Shown: piece by piece, positions 13,133-27,000 of the stretch
How the letters are laid out: the number at the start of each line of letters is the position of its first letter
How positions within the stretch are numbered: position 1 is the stretch's first letter
From: Triplophysa rosa
Taxonomy: Eukaryota > Chordata > Actinopteri > Cypriniformes > Nemacheilidae
DNA: 64,000 nt
Assembly (NCBI RefSeq): GCF_024868665.1
Contig: NC_079912.1
Location: 13,518,948-13,582,947 of the forward strand
Reading direction: 5' to 3'
Translations under genes and position numbers: made by a program
Notes under the pieces: generated by a model
Told to the model about the DNA's origin: nothing
Seen by the model: the letters and a program-made list of their open reading frames with translations, nothing else
Databases searched by the model: none

Positions 13133-13138
13133 TTTATT
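13133..13138 (-). terminator. Candidate myd88 polyadenylation signal AATAAA
   Basis: First canonical AATAAA on the minus strand after the myd88 stop, about 160 nt downstream. This would give a short 3' UTR; distal sites are not excluded. Confidence 0.45.
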
Positions 13139-13294
13139 GAAACGTTCAAAAAGTGGACCCACTATTTAACTTAAGAAACTCTCCCACGTGAAAAAATCAC
13201 AATGTGGTATTTTCCCTTCTTCCTTCATTGAGAACAGTGTGCTTTACTGAGTGATGACTACAGAGCAAAGGCATAATATTTTCTGTGGAAATGT

Positions 13295-14847
<1,553 letters not shown>

Positions 14848-15880
14848 ATTTGTGGGCAAAATCTCGATATTGTACGCGGAAGTTCTTGTAAATCTCCAAG
14901 TCTGACTCCTTGGCTAGAAGAAAATGTGTCCTTTAAATATTTTAAGAAGTCGTTTCATAAAACTACTGATAGGGTAAAAACAAAACTCAAGTTTAGTAAA
15001 CTAAACAGTGCAGTATGTTACACTCGTTATTTGACAGCATCAAGGTAAAAACTAAGGAAATGTTCGCAAAATGCGTCAGAGAAGTAACGACATATACCTT
15101 CAGCCAATGGTTTCATGGGCGCAAACACTTCCCGTAAAATGGGCGGGGACTAAACATCACCACACATGGGCATTTTCCTGAAACAGCCACTTCGTAGTTA
15201 TATTAAACATGTTTGCTACGTTTTGATCATTTTGTGTTCACGTTAATTTAGTCCAAAACAATGTTTATATTTGGTTCTGATACGAATTATATTATTAGCC
15301 TAACAAAATTAAGCGAAATGTAAATTAAATAGCGGTTTTGATTTTTGCACTGGACCTGGAATGGACACCACAATATGTGCAAAACCTGATGATGCAGTTA
15401 CGTTTACAGCGTGATTTGTGACGGTTTTCCTTCAATATTTGGTCAGTGTCACATGTTGGCTTACTGCTACAGGTCCATCTGTCTGAGGCAGCATTCAGAG
15501 GGCCGAGCAAACAGCTGTCTTTTATATCTTTTCCCTTGCTCTTCAAAACCAAACCGAAACTCTCACATCTACTCACTTCCTTTTTCTCAATAAAAGAACA
15601 CAACTGAATGTGCATATTTAAACACTTACTTGGGTTTTCTATAATTAACATCATATCGATATTTCATGCAAGACAGGGAAAACTCAATTCTTTTTAACAA
15701 AAGGATATAGATATAATATATATATTTTTAGATATAACATAACCTGAATAACTAAAAAATTCCACCATAATGTACTTGAATAAAGCAGGAGATTTGAAGG
15801 AGTTTATGAAAATCACAGAAATATACAATATGATTTTGCATTTAAAACAGACAAATAATGGACAATTATATGATGGGTAT
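14848..15880. other. myd88 upstream / cry-dash downstream intergenic region
   Basis: About 1 kb separates the myd88 start from the cry-dash 3' end. The first 300 nt upstream of myd88 contain a GC box (GGGCGGGGAC, plus strand, near 15139) and no TATA box, so this is the probable myd88 promoter. A minus-strand open frame at 15654-15325 is open by chance as far as I can tell: it has no recognisable domain. No transposon was recognised. Confidence 0.45.
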
Positions 15881-15886
15881 TTTAAT
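15881..15886 (-). terminator. Candidate cry-dash polyadenylation signal ATTAAA
   Basis: ATTAAA on the minus strand about 150 nt beyond the cry-dash stop codon; no canonical AATAAA was found nearer. Weak call. Confidence 0.3.
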
Positions 15887-16035
15887 GCACTTCATTAGCG
15901 GTAGTTGCTGTATTGGTGTGTTAAAGGGAAACAATTATTGTCCACTTCCCAGTTCCCACATTGTAACCTGTGACCTGACCAGATGCCCAACAGCAATTCA
16001 TGAAAAAAACGCAATACAAACAAGGCTCTTCCCTC

Positions 16036-19000
16036 TCAAAAATTCTTATTCTTGGAGAAGTAGAAGTCAATGCCTCTGTCTCTGTGTTCCCTTGGTGTGT
16101 AAGATGGACCCTTCTTCCCTCTTGCTGATGCTGGACCGGACTATAAAAGAAATTGTTTTATAATAACCGTCTGAATACATGCTTGTCCTAATGATCAATC
16201 ATAATCACAAACTAGCACAAACTGAAAAATGCAATAGTTTAATTTACATCTTACAGATTTTTTGTTGACATGACGAATCCATTCGGGTGCCATGACTATC
16301 GGGGAGGGGTATGTTTCGTTGAGAGACACCTGGGCATGTGACAGTGATGCATTGCTGAGGGTCCAGGGGGTGTGCACGTCCCCACCTTTAATACACCGAA
16401 GCTCTGGAACCCAAAGTCTAACATAGTCCCCCTTCACAGATATAAAAGAAGGATGAGATCAAAATAATAGTCAATGATATAAATATTTCTGTGTGAGAAT
16501 ATATAGAATAATATATGTATCATTAAAAAGATTCAAGTATATAGATCATACTTAGCCTATACCTATGCAGAAAAAGGAAACGGAAGTCTTATCATACTAC
16601 AATAATCTTTTATCTTACTCGCATGTAACTTCCCCTTCCTACATTTACATTTATGGTCAAGGCATAAGTTGCTCCCTCAAGTGCCAAAAAACGAGCATAT
16701 AAACTATGAAAAATATCAAGAAATGTAGATAAAATTATAATTCATATATACGGAGGCCTTACAATCTAGTTAAAACTATAAAAAAACAGTTGCTTTGAAA
16801 AAGAACTTGCTTCAGACACTATTGCCCCCAATGTAATGGAACGACTGTGAAAAGTGAAAGCCGTCAACTATATCCTTTTTAAAGTGTTTTATTGCAAGTT
16901 GTTGCATGACTTTACAGTAAAATACCTGTAAACACTATGACTTACATTGCTATCATAGTCCAGTCCTTGTTTGATCATATTAAACTTCCTGTTTTCTCGT
17001 GGGTCATTTCCTATTCCTGCAGTATAGAGCCAGTTTCCATAGTTGCTGCAGACGTCATGGTCCACCTGATGTCAGGAAATAACAGTGCAGAGGTTGGCAT
17101 CACCAGAAACCATCAACCCATTCTTTTAAAAAAGAAACTTCCCTACCAGCAGGTATTCAAACCACTCGGCACCCAGTCGCCAGTCCAACCCCAAGTCTTT
17201 GGTGAGAAAGCTGGCTACGTTCTGGCGTCCTCTGTTTGACATGAATCCTGTCAGGGCAAGCTCCCTCATGTTCGCATCTACAAATGGCACTCCTGTTCTT
17301 CCCTCTGGGGAACAATTGTTGAGAAGACTAAAAAAAATGTTGATCCGTCAGTTGACTGCCAAAATAGGAACAGGAGAAAACTAGCAGACACTGATGGTCA
17401 CATTACCTTTCCATGCATTGAACAGAGTCATGTTTGTCTTCCATGGCACATGCTTATCTTGAAAACCTTTAAAACACAAGACGATTTATTTTGATCATTT
17501 AAAAAAAGGATGTTTAATGCCATATTTAAGAGTTACAAAGAGTTATTGTTTAAGTGCTCATAACAAATGTAATCAACAAAAATCACACCACATTCTGAAA
17601 GTCCTAAGAAGTCAATATTCTCCAAAATCTGCCCACTTGATTTTGATTGGACTCAAAATGAAAAAAAAAAACTATTAATCGATAGAGAAAAACAAAATCC
17701 AAACATACCGTTCACATGAAATATTCGTTTTCCATATATCAAACCCACAAACTTGAAGTAGTCCCTCCACAGAAGCTCAAATAATACCCTGGAGAGAAAC
17801 CCTTCAATGAGCTTTTGCACATAAAAAAAATATTTTTTGTTTATTTCAACTGGAAACAATATTTATCACATCACAAATATATCTAACGTAAATCAATTGA
17901 ACGACAAAAGAATACTAGAATGTTTAGTACAGGATGTGTAAAACATCTGTTATTAAGATTGATCTGCATCTAACATACTTACCAGTATGTACTCTGGTTA
18001 GATGTTCTTTCAGCTTCATACTTTTTTATCTGCTCATAGATGTACCTTGGTGATATGCAGCCCAATGCAAGCCTAAAACATTATGATTAAAAAGTCATGT
18101 AAAATGTTCTAGACAATTCATGCGTCTATGCTTCTGCTAATGCATTATTTTAAAGCTAAACAAACAAGGCTCACCAAGGGGAAAACTTGGTGGAATAGTC
18201 CACTCCGATCAAGCCATTTCGAGTCTCCTTATAAGTTGCAACAGTGTTCTGTGATAAAACAATACAATAATGGAACAGTTCTCCTCTCATAATCAGCCTA
18301 ACACAATATAATTATAAAGTTATTTGTCATTTGGATGCTTATATACAGTATATAGGAGTGTGTGAGAAAACATTTGACATTTTTCTTTAGTTTTTAAGAT
18401 TTTTAGTGAAACTAAAAAAAAACAAGCATAATTGAGGGTGTTTAAAGGAGTAGTTCTCTTTCAAATAAGCCCCCACTGATTTTACCAAGCAATTATTATT
18501 CCTACTATGGAAAGTTAATGGGGGCTTATTTTAAAGTGAACTACTCTTTTAATGACTAGCTGTCATATGATCTTTCATCACAAGAAACTCAAGAACCAAT
18601 GAGGTTACATAATGAGATTTTTAGAGTGTCACCATATTTGAAATCAGCACATGGGAATGTTTTGATCAATATTAATTGTCGTCTCGTTTTGCTTCAGAAG
18701 ACATTTATTAACCCGTTGGAGTCATTTGGATTAATTTTATGAAGTTTGGGAGCTTTAACATTTAGGGATCAATGAATATAAAGTGACAGGAATTTTTATT
18801 GAAAAAATCTTGGTGTTGAGCTAAAGAGTGGAATGAAAATCTCAGGTGAGTCAATTATGAGAGAAGTATAACGTTTGGGTGAACTATTCCTAGCTAAAAA
18901 AAGGAAAGTAGATGAATTTGGCTCACGGTGTCCCAGAAGTAATGTTTCAATCTAGCGAGAGCCTCAGTCTCTCCACCGCGGCATGGGAAGGCAGACCGGC

Positions 19001-21312
19001 TGTCCTCCACTGGCTCTGAAACCATACACAGGAAATATTTTGATTCATTACATTATAGTTATCTGAAAAGAAATGAATCTTGTAACAGAACTATGTTAAG
19101 AAAAATATGAGTAACTGATTTACTTTGGACTGTAACATAACAGATATTCGTGGAATTGATAGATAAATTGAGTTGTCCTAAATCAAGCCACCTGTCTGTC
19201 CGAGGGCCTCAAATGTAGGAATAGGACCTTCCTCTAATCCAGGGGGAAGAGACTTCATCTGTTCTGGAGTAGAAAACACCGGTCTTACTTGAGCCTGACC
19301 CTCAACCGACTTTCTGAACTGAGTGAAAACATCAGGTAACCTTGTGAGAGAGGGAAAAGGAAATTCAGAAAAAGTCACGCGTCTAAAATGCTGACCTTTA
19401 AATGGTCAACCTCATAATGGATGTCGTCATTGACTCATTACTTATCAGACCAACAGGATATTACATGAGTGGAGCTGCAAAACAAATGAGTCTCCTGTAC
19501 TTTTTTGGGAATTTTCTTTAAAATGTAACGTAAAAAATCTTAAAATCCAGACATACCATTTACATATTTTTGATATGCTAGGACTCCTCGTTTATTCCTA
19601 GAAAATTCCACAAATGCTGCATGAGAATATCAATACATTGCTTGCTCGCAACGGTTCAACTAAACTCAAAACTTACCTCTCAACGTGACCGAATGGGAGA
19701 TCATCTCTGTGGTAGAGTGTAGACCCCCAGAAAGTCTGACATTTGACCTTGTTTTGAGAGCAGACTTCCTTTACCTTCTTCTCCACATCCTTTTCCTCTG
19801 ACGCCACCTACAGGGTGTATAGAAAAAAGTGTCAGACTGCATATATTCTAACATTCGCTGGCTATGTAGCACTAAATTACAAACGATGGCTGCCAATGCT
19901 ATCTGCGTGGTTCAGCTGAAACTCACCTCCTCATGAAAAGCCACAGCCGTGACTGACCCCAACTGCCTAATCAAATCACTGACAACATCCTCTGGCTTTC
20001 CATGTCTCACTAACAGTGTGCTGCACACAGTAGGCATTACATAAACACCAGTTTCTATAAAATACCTGTATATACTAGCATCATATACAAATATGTACAT
20101 AGAAAGTATAGCTCAAGAGATTAAGGATAAGAAAGTAATGAGTAATGGAATTCCCACCTGCCCTGTTTCTTCAGCGTTGCCCTCAAGTCTGTCACACTGT
20201 CTAGGAGGAAGCGTAAACGGAACGGCCCGGACTTAGGGAAGTTAAAGTGATATGTGCCCTGGTAATGTTGTGGGTCAAAGCAGTAGAGGGGGACTACGTG
20301 CTCTGCATTCCCCTGAGCCCAGTAAAACACCTGCATGAATGGAATAAACAAGGTTGGTCATGTTTTACAACATCATCAAAAGATACTATAAAAAAACTAC
20401 TTAAAAAATGATGTGTGTTTACATGGTCTCCTAAGGTAATATACAATTGTAAACTGTACGAATTAAAATGATCCTTTTTCAAAATTGTAGTCTACCCCAT
20501 TAAATTTCAATTTATCGTTTATCAAATACATAAGTAGCCGTTTTATATTTTTATAGATAATAGGCTTGTTCGACTTGATGCGGCGCCGCAAGATCCGACA
20601 GGCGGATGACATCAAAGTACCGCGAGAGCGACTCGAAACCAAACCTTTTATAGTTTTTCGAGTCGCTCTCGCGGTACTTTGATGTCATTCGCCTGTCGGA
20701 TCTTGCGGCGCCGCATCAAGTCGAACAAGCCTGTTAAATTACGGCTCTCTCACTAAATCATTGATGTTTCGAGTCAGATCCGTGGGCGTGGCTTGTTGGT
20801 TTTGACTAAATCTTTGGAGTTTCAAGTCTTACGAAACCTTTACCCTAACCCTAACCTTACTCTAACCATCTAAACTACCTATGATTGTTAAAATTGAAGA
20901 AAAAACACGTTTGGGTGATGACGTCAGACTCGAAACACCAAGGATTTAGTGAGAGCCGTTTAACTTATTTACAAGTTTGGCCCTACACGCTTTTAAGCAC
21001 GTGACCGAAGAACAATACGACCACGCCCCTTATGACGATATTTTACGAGTTCCCCCAATCCGAGTTCTGCTACAATACATATAAATATTTCGTTACTAAA
21101 CAAAACAAACGCTTCTTTATTTATAAGATATGGTTGCGGCATGCTCTCGACCCCAATATCAAACTATACACACATTCGGTAGTTTGGTTTGCTAATGTTA
21201 ATGTAATGACCAGCAACGGTCTATGCTCGTAGAAAACCTTGATATTTACCTCGTTGTCATGAAGACGCAGATCGTTCCTCAGCAGGCATATGACAGTACG
21301 AGTCAATGACAT
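16036..21312 (-). CDS. cry-dash: cry-dash, cryptochrome DASH (complete, 14 exons)
   Basis: CRY-DASH is a FAD/MTHF-binding blue-light flavoprotein of the photolyase family that repairs UV cyclobutane dimers, chiefly in single-stranded or loop DNA. Exons: 21312-21250, 20330-20158, 20020-19927, 19807-19677, 19340-19192, 19015-18927, 18248-18175, 18072-17983, 17788-17709, 17466-17407, 17304-17147, 17065-16946, 16431-16255, 16140-16036. They join in frame to 1563 nt, 520 aa, the length of the fish protein. The N-terminal photolyase domain starts with [18 protein letters not shown]. The FAD-binding domain includes [12 protein letters not shown], the segment [19 protein letters not shown] (369-387) and [20 protein letters not shown] (393-412). 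The C-terminal tail [19 protein letters not shown] is typical of vertebrate CRY-DASH. No break or missing exon was seen. The gene is absent from placental mammals but common in fish. Confidence 0.97.
18442..18552. mobile_element. Short palindromic MITE in a cry-dash intron
   Basis: 111-bp inverted repeat in the intron between exons 6 and 7. The left arm (AAAGGAGTAGTTC, then AATAAGCCCCCA) is mirrored by TGGGGGCTTATT and GAACTACTC on the right. Both ends lie at TTAA, consistent with a TTAA target. It resembles the larger TTAA-associated palindromic family of this window in size class but not in sequence. Confidence 0.6.
20562..20732. repeat. Near-perfect long hairpin (77-bp arms) in cry-dash intron 1
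   Basis: Left arm 20562-20638 and right arm 20656-20732 are reverse complements at 76 of 77 positions, around a 17-nt AT-rich loop. The arms begin AGGCTTGTTCGACTTGATGC and include GCGGCGCCGC, a short palindrome within the arm. GC content is far above the flanks. The single mismatch is G against A at the same arm position. No target-site duplication is obvious. A decayed relative lies at about 21461-21592. It is most likely a palindromic non-autonomous transposon; transcribed, it would form a stable 77-bp RNA duplex. Confidence 0.8.
20733..20966. mobile_element. Second inverted-repeat MITE abutting the hairpin, carrying a CRE
   Basis: Arms of about 37 bp (20741-20777 and 20926-20962) share CGGCTCTC, ACTAAATC and GTTTCGAGTC in inverted order with a few mismatches. 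The interior holds a telomere-like run (ACCCTAACCCTAACC, 20843 on) and a perfect TGACGTCA (20919-20926). It starts directly where the hairpin at 20562-20732 ends, so the two were inserted side by side or one inside the edge of the other. Confidence 0.6.
20919..20926. promoter_or_regulatory. CRE palindrome TGACGTCA in cry-dash intron 1
   Basis: A perfect CREB/ATF full site about 390 nt downstream of the cry-dash start codon. It lies at the inner edge of a MITE arm, so it is probably repeat-borne. Motif evidence only. Confidence 0.35.
20998..21003. promoter_or_regulatory. E-box CACGTG in cry-dash intron 1
   Basis: GCACGTGACC is a canonical E-box in CLOCK/USF/TFE context, about 310 nt downstream of the start codon. 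Light-induced repair genes in fish are known to use E-box and D-box elements. I saw no clear D-box in the same stretch, so a regulatory role is speculative. Confidence 0.3.
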
Positions 21313-21771
21313 TTTCACACCGGGGAACAATACTGAAATGTAATTCACAAGCTGCCGTGTTTGTGTTTAGCAATCACTCACAGTCGCCCAGCTAAGTGCC
21401 ACGACGTGCACGTTTACTTACACTCCGCGTGAGGTTACCAAACATGACTTACCTAACTGACTGCGCACGGTGCGCAGACAGATCGGCGTATGACATTTTG
21501 ATACCGCGAGATCAACCCGAAAGCATGTTTTTTCAATCGCTCTCGCGGTACTTGGACGTAAGAAGCCGATAGGTCTGGGCAGCGCGCTGCATAAGGTGAA
21601 ACACACCGCTTATGTCTGAAATGTGCACGCCTCAACCCAATTTCGAGCGTCTTATTGCACAAATTAAAAGGTAATATCACTATATCGTCTAGAAAAGACT
21701 TGAATTGAAATTAAGTTTCGTTTCCCCATAAAATAGTCAAATCTATACACAACACGACAATATATATATTT
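21313..21771. other. MAP3K-cry-dash intergenic spacer (about 460 bp), cry-dash promoter
   Basis: The gap between the likely end of the MAP3K transcript and the cry-dash start codon is very short, so the cry-dash promoter must lie here or in intron 1. No TATA box was recognised. The middle is occupied by the decayed hairpin element (21461-21592). Confidence 0.5.
21461..21592. repeat. Decayed copy of the intron-1 hairpin in the cry-dash promoter region
   Basis: Left half contains TATGACATTTTGATACCGCG and right half CGCTCTCGCGGTACTTGGAC, matching the arms at 20562-20732 with many substitutions. The two halves still pair imperfectly with each other around CCGAAAGCATG. It sits 150-280 nt upstream of the cry-dash start, between that gene and the MAP3K poly(A) signals. 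Confidence 0.6.
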
Positions 21772-21782
21772 TTTATTTTATT
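21772..21782 (-). terminator. Overlapping AATAAA polyadenylation signals ending the MAP3K transcript
   Basis: Two overlapping AATAAA hexamers on the minus strand, the first strong canonical signals found downstream of the MAP3K stop codon. They imply a 3' UTR of about 2.3 kb. Confidence 0.5.
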
Positions 21783-24060
21783 TATCCAAATGTACAAAAT
21801 CACATATAAATGATTTTTAGGCTTTTTCATCAAGGCAGCACAGAAATTCTATAGCCCCTCAAAAACCACGAAGGTCAATCAAGATCATCTAAAACCAAGA
21901 CCTCTCCGCAATCTTAATAATACACTGTGTCAAGGTACTTGGAATATAATAAATCACTATGACTTGGTACAATATGTATGTACAATACAATCATTTTCAG
22001 TACAAGATTTTCCTCACGTCTGTCCTTTCCTGAAACCATTTGAAGGACTTCAGGTGACACATTCCACCATTAAATGTTTTTCAAAACGACTGACCTCTCA
22101 GAATAAGGGAATCAGAGAAGGCACTGGTTGCAATACGTTTAACAAACGGTTGGTTTGCTCTTCACTGCTGGTGTAGTTGAAGTTCTTGAGTTCAGAACGG
22201 AGCGAGCGAGCGATTAATGCCTTTAAGCCTTTATGATGTAACATTTATAATGAGACAAAATAATAGCAAAATCTTATGTTTCCAAATTTTTTGTGTTAGT
22301 GTCCAACTTAATGACGTGAAGACAATGAAAATGATAGATTTAAGTCAATGAAGGAAATTAAGGTCACCAGAAACAGGTTACATAAAACACACTGGAGTCC
22401 ATAAAAAATTGACAACATTGGTCAAACAAACTGAACAGCTCTGAATCATCAAATCCATAATTCAAGCATATCAATTGCTCTTTGGTTGTATTTAATGGAT
22501 CAAACAGTACAAGGATGCTAACAAACCAGCCATAGTATTCTTCTCTGAAATATTGCTTTTGACACTTTAGGGTAATTTGTATAATACAAAAACTGTTTGG
22601 TATTGTTATTCCAAACACATGAATTAAAAAAATGTATAAAAATATTTCTTGAATCTCATCGGTCTTTTCCTATGTGCTGTTGCTCTGCGCGTGAGAGTGC
22701 AATTGGCATGTATTTACAGTGATTTACTCTCTGGGTAAAGAGTGCTTTGAAACAAGAGCAAATTGAACTAAATAAACTTTACATTATATAAAAAGATTTG
22801 TTTATACAGTCTTCATTCAACAGACGAAAATGACATACATTTTACATGTCTTACTCCCCACTTTGGTGGTTGCATATGTCATATTTTGTGTCATTCTTAT
22901 TTGGTTAGATTCTAACCATCAAATACACAGCAATCTTAAAATATTACTCAAACGAGTATTGTACAGTACATTTATCTATTTGCTCCATGAGGTCTTTTAA
23001 ATGTATTTTCTGACACTCAGGATTGGACCCGGGGTGTAGAGGTAAAATTCAACTCTCTCTTTCATGACCGAATGATACACATGTTATAAAAACTGTATAT
23101 TTAACTTTTGCCACCATTGCAAAGATAAAAATTCTAATACATTTGTGCTAAAAACAGAACCTATGTGATTTGTCCAGCAACTCCTTAGAGCGTCACATTG
23201 TATGCATTATACTGTACATTGATGTTTAATACATCAGCGGATTATTTCAGCCACTCAGGTCAACTGGCAGTAAGGTATGTAAACTGCAATTTCAAGCAGT
23301 ATGGTTTAGGCACTGACACTTTGCGTCTTACAGTCAGATAACGTAAGTGTATTAAGTGCTGGCTGTGTTATCAAATTCTTTTAAACAGATGACACTTCTG
23401 TAACCCCAAACTGCTCATGACCCCCATCAGAAAAACGCTGCAGATGACACGTCAGTTGATCCATATAGACTATAGCGAAAGATGGGGGTAGGGGTGAGTT
23501 TGTTTTGGTGATTTGAACATCAACAACGGCTGAGAGACATCGGACACGCCGCCTTTAATATCAATGTTTCACTAGTTTCTAATATGATCATATAACACGT
23601 ACTTTGTGTGTGAGATATTTGTTCACAATTCATGAATTACAATCCCTGACCATATGCCCTGTCCCAAATGGCCTCCCCATCCTCCTTCGAGTGTATACTT
23701 TCCCACAAGGGATGCTGGGTAATAGTGTACACTCTCTAAGGGGGTCCTTGTGTACACCTTTCTGTATGTGAACGTCCCTCATCAAGTGCACATTTGGGGT
23801 AGGACAACACAAGACTCTGATTCGGAGTATGATAACAGGAAGTGGTATCACAGCTAAAGCATCCAACTTTTTTAAATTGAACCTGTGTGGGGAACCTGTT
23901 GGGAGGTTGCATCCCTTCCTTATGGGCTAGTTTGTTCTCGGTTGGCTGGCTGATTGGGTTTCTCTGGACCCTGGAAGGCAGAGTGGTAATTGTCCTCAGG
24001 CAGATGTGTGGTTTTCCCCGGGGGACTCCACAGAGACCGTAGAATCTGTTGAAGGGGGTC
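21783..24060 (-). other. Probable 3' UTR of the MAP3K gene
   Basis: About 2.3 kb of mostly non-repetitive sequence lies between the MAP3K stop codon and the tandem AATAAA signals. Open frames inside it (for example 24170-23736 minus and 24049-24375 plus) are antisense or shadow frames of the last exon and UTR. None resembles a protein family. Confidence 0.5.
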
Positions 24061-27000
24061 TCAGAAGCCGCCCTGGACGAAAGGGTGGCTGAGGAGCCCC
24101 TCGGCAGTGGGTCGGCATTTTTCCTCCACAAAGACCTGGCGCATGAAGTCCCTGCACGAGTCGGACACACCCTCAGGCAGGTTTGGCTTAGTGGGCTGGG
24201 TTGCGATCTTGAAAATGGCTGCCATCGCTTCGTATTCAGCCCATGGGGGCTTTTGAGTAAGCATCTCTACAACCGTGCAAGCCAAACTCCTGAGATTTTG
24301 GAAGAAAAAGAAAGAGAGTTAGCTAACAATGAAACCAGTTATCTATTTTACCAAAGTTATTATTTTGAAATCTGATTCGAACATGATACGATGAAGAGAC
24401 TGCCTAAAATTGTGTATGTTTTAGACATGAATATTATTACGGTTTAATAAAAAAGACTATAAATTAACCAAAACATTACCAAAAATGATATTATATTATT
24501 TTATGTAGTAAAAAACAATTTTCAGAAGAAAATATGTAACATAAAATATCAAAACAAGAATTTTACAATTATTTATCATGATTTTAAAATGAAATTTATG
24601 AAAAACAAGCCAGATCTTACCAGACATCTGCTTTGCGCCCATAACCTTCACCATTAATGACTTCCGGGCTCATCCAGTAGGGGGTGCCAGTGACCGATTT
24701 GATGCCTGTCCCCGACATACAAATCGTCTGGATGCGTTTACTAGCTCCAAAATCTCCCAGCTTCACATTTCCAGAGGAGTCCCTCAGAATATTAGCGCCT
24801 GTGAGGAAACAGGCGTGCATCAAGTTACACTGACCAGACACACATGCGTGTTTGTCTCACCAAGATGACGACTATAGAAAATTATAAGATGCCTATGGTT
24901 GGGGTTGAAAATGGAGACCCACTGGTCTCTCTTCCCACGCTTCTAGTAATGATTTTCCGTTGGAGGTGGCCTTACATAGCCGTGTTGCCCGTGAGATTTG
25001 TGGTTGTTTGAGTAGTGACTAATTCCTGCCAGACGCAGATTTCCACACCCTGGAAGTCTCAATATGCCGTGAACGGATCAGTAAGACCAAATGGCAAGAA
25101 GAAGACGGAGGATGGAGCACGTCACAACTCTTGTGGATATTTCCACGGGAGGATCTGTTATGGGAATGCGGTTTGACAGCCAGTGTACGAATACAGTCTT
25201 GATTTGTATCTAACAAACTTTTTGTGATGTTTGTCTGCTAACTTTATTTAAACTAAAAGCTTTTTATGATTTTTTTCTTATGTGATGGCATGACATTAAT
25301 ACATTTGTTAAGTGTGTCCAAATACCTTCTGGGGTGACTTGATGTAACGGCCTGAAAAAGAAATGTTTACTGGCACAGCTTAAAACAAAAACCAGAGAGA
25401 TTGGTTGGTCATTTTCACTGGTAGTACTGAGAGAGTTTTGCCCTAATGTCAAGAAGGAATGCAAAAATATTCCCCCTTGCTATTTTTGGCAACTCCAAAG
25501 GAAGTACAAACCAGACCCAAACCAATGTTATTTCACCTAACGTCTAACAAGACGTGTATCCTAGGTGGTCAACAGTCAGGTTATATTACTCCATTGATTT
25601 ACTAAGCCCCACAGCAAGCACCGCTGGATACATGACTAGTGGTGATTGACTTAAACGTACCTTTGATGTCTCTGTGTACAATCATGTTGCTGTGCAGGTA
25701 GTAAACTCCTTGCAGGATCTGCCTGGTGTATCTGCGGGTTACTTTCTCAGTTAATGCTCCATATGCCTTCAGTTGATCTTTTATAGAGCCCTATGCACAC
25801 ACAGACACATACACTGTATCATACTGTAAAGAGTGTTATATTATACAGTAGTGGCCTAAGTGATGTTCAGAAGGCATATTTATACAATAAGTTAAACCAA
25901 AATATGAAATGCATGGAAGAAAACACTAAACAAGGCAAAACAAAAAGCGTATTAGAAAAAAAAAAAAACATTTTTATTTTCATATACCAAAAAATGCATA
26001 GAAAACAAAAAGCTCACAGGACAAAGCTTAAATGGAGTATCATTTTATCCGTTTTTATTATTACACGGCGCTCTGGAATGCTTGACAACCATTGGCTGTC
26101 CATTATCCCTTACTTAATATTTTGTTGGTCCTCCCTTGTTTTTGACCGCATCAGTGATTCTCATATGGCTTGACTCAATAAGCTTTGCACATGGGTGTAA
26201 TGTTTTCCCAAGCCTCCTTAAATTCTTCTGAAAGCTGAGCTTCAGTTTATACGTTAAATACAACTACGCAACACACACAAAACATTAGCAATCATCTTCA
26301 ATAACATATTTTTAATAAAAGGAGAACAGGTACATTTTTCAAGGCTGGACATCACTTATGGCCATTACTATTTGCCAATTTTTTTGGAGGATCTATTGAC
26401 AGAAATGCAATATAATACATAACTATGTCTTCAGAGGTGTTTAAAGACCTTACATAATGAAGTGTTATGTTTATATTACCTTAGAATGAGCTATTTCTGT
26501 CCACATAGATCAGTGGTTCTCAAACTGGGGCCCGTGGCCCCCTGGGGGGCCCCAAGATGGATCCAGGGGGCCACAGATTTTGTGGCATTTTATGAAATAT
26601 AGAAATTTATCATAGATTTTATGCAATCAAACATCAGAAAAATGACACCACCAACCAAAAGAATTGAGGTTTCAGCATTGTATAACTGAATGTTTTTGGT
26701 TTAATTAAAATTCTAAGTTTAAGATTATACGTCTTTATATGGGGGGCCGCAAAGCAAAGAACTTAACTTAATGAAACGAAAAAGTTTGAGAACCACTGAC
26801 ATAGATCACGGGTCCCATTACATGGAATTCACCATGTTGTTTCTACAGTAGCCCTAAATGGACAAACTGCTCAACAGAGCGCATTTTATAAATACGTTAT
26901 CTACTTCGGCAAATAAGCGAAAACGTGACAACATCTTAGTACTGTGTCAGCCACTGTAGTGCTTTGAAAGGGAGGGGTGGAGTGAGCCATTGGTTGCAAT

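Noticed and set aside
15325..15654. 109-codon minus-strand frame between myd88 and cry-dash
   Set aside because: Cysteine-rich by eye but without a recognisable domain, splice partners or conserved start; likely chance.
20843..20858. Telomere-like ACCCTAACCCTAACC
   Set aside because: Only about 2.5 units and part of a MITE interior; not an interstitial telomere or chromosome end.
23736..24170. 144-codon minus-strand open frame overlapping the MAP3K last exon
   Set aside because: It is a different frame from the kinase coding sequence, continues into the 3' UTR and resembles no domain; a shadow frame.
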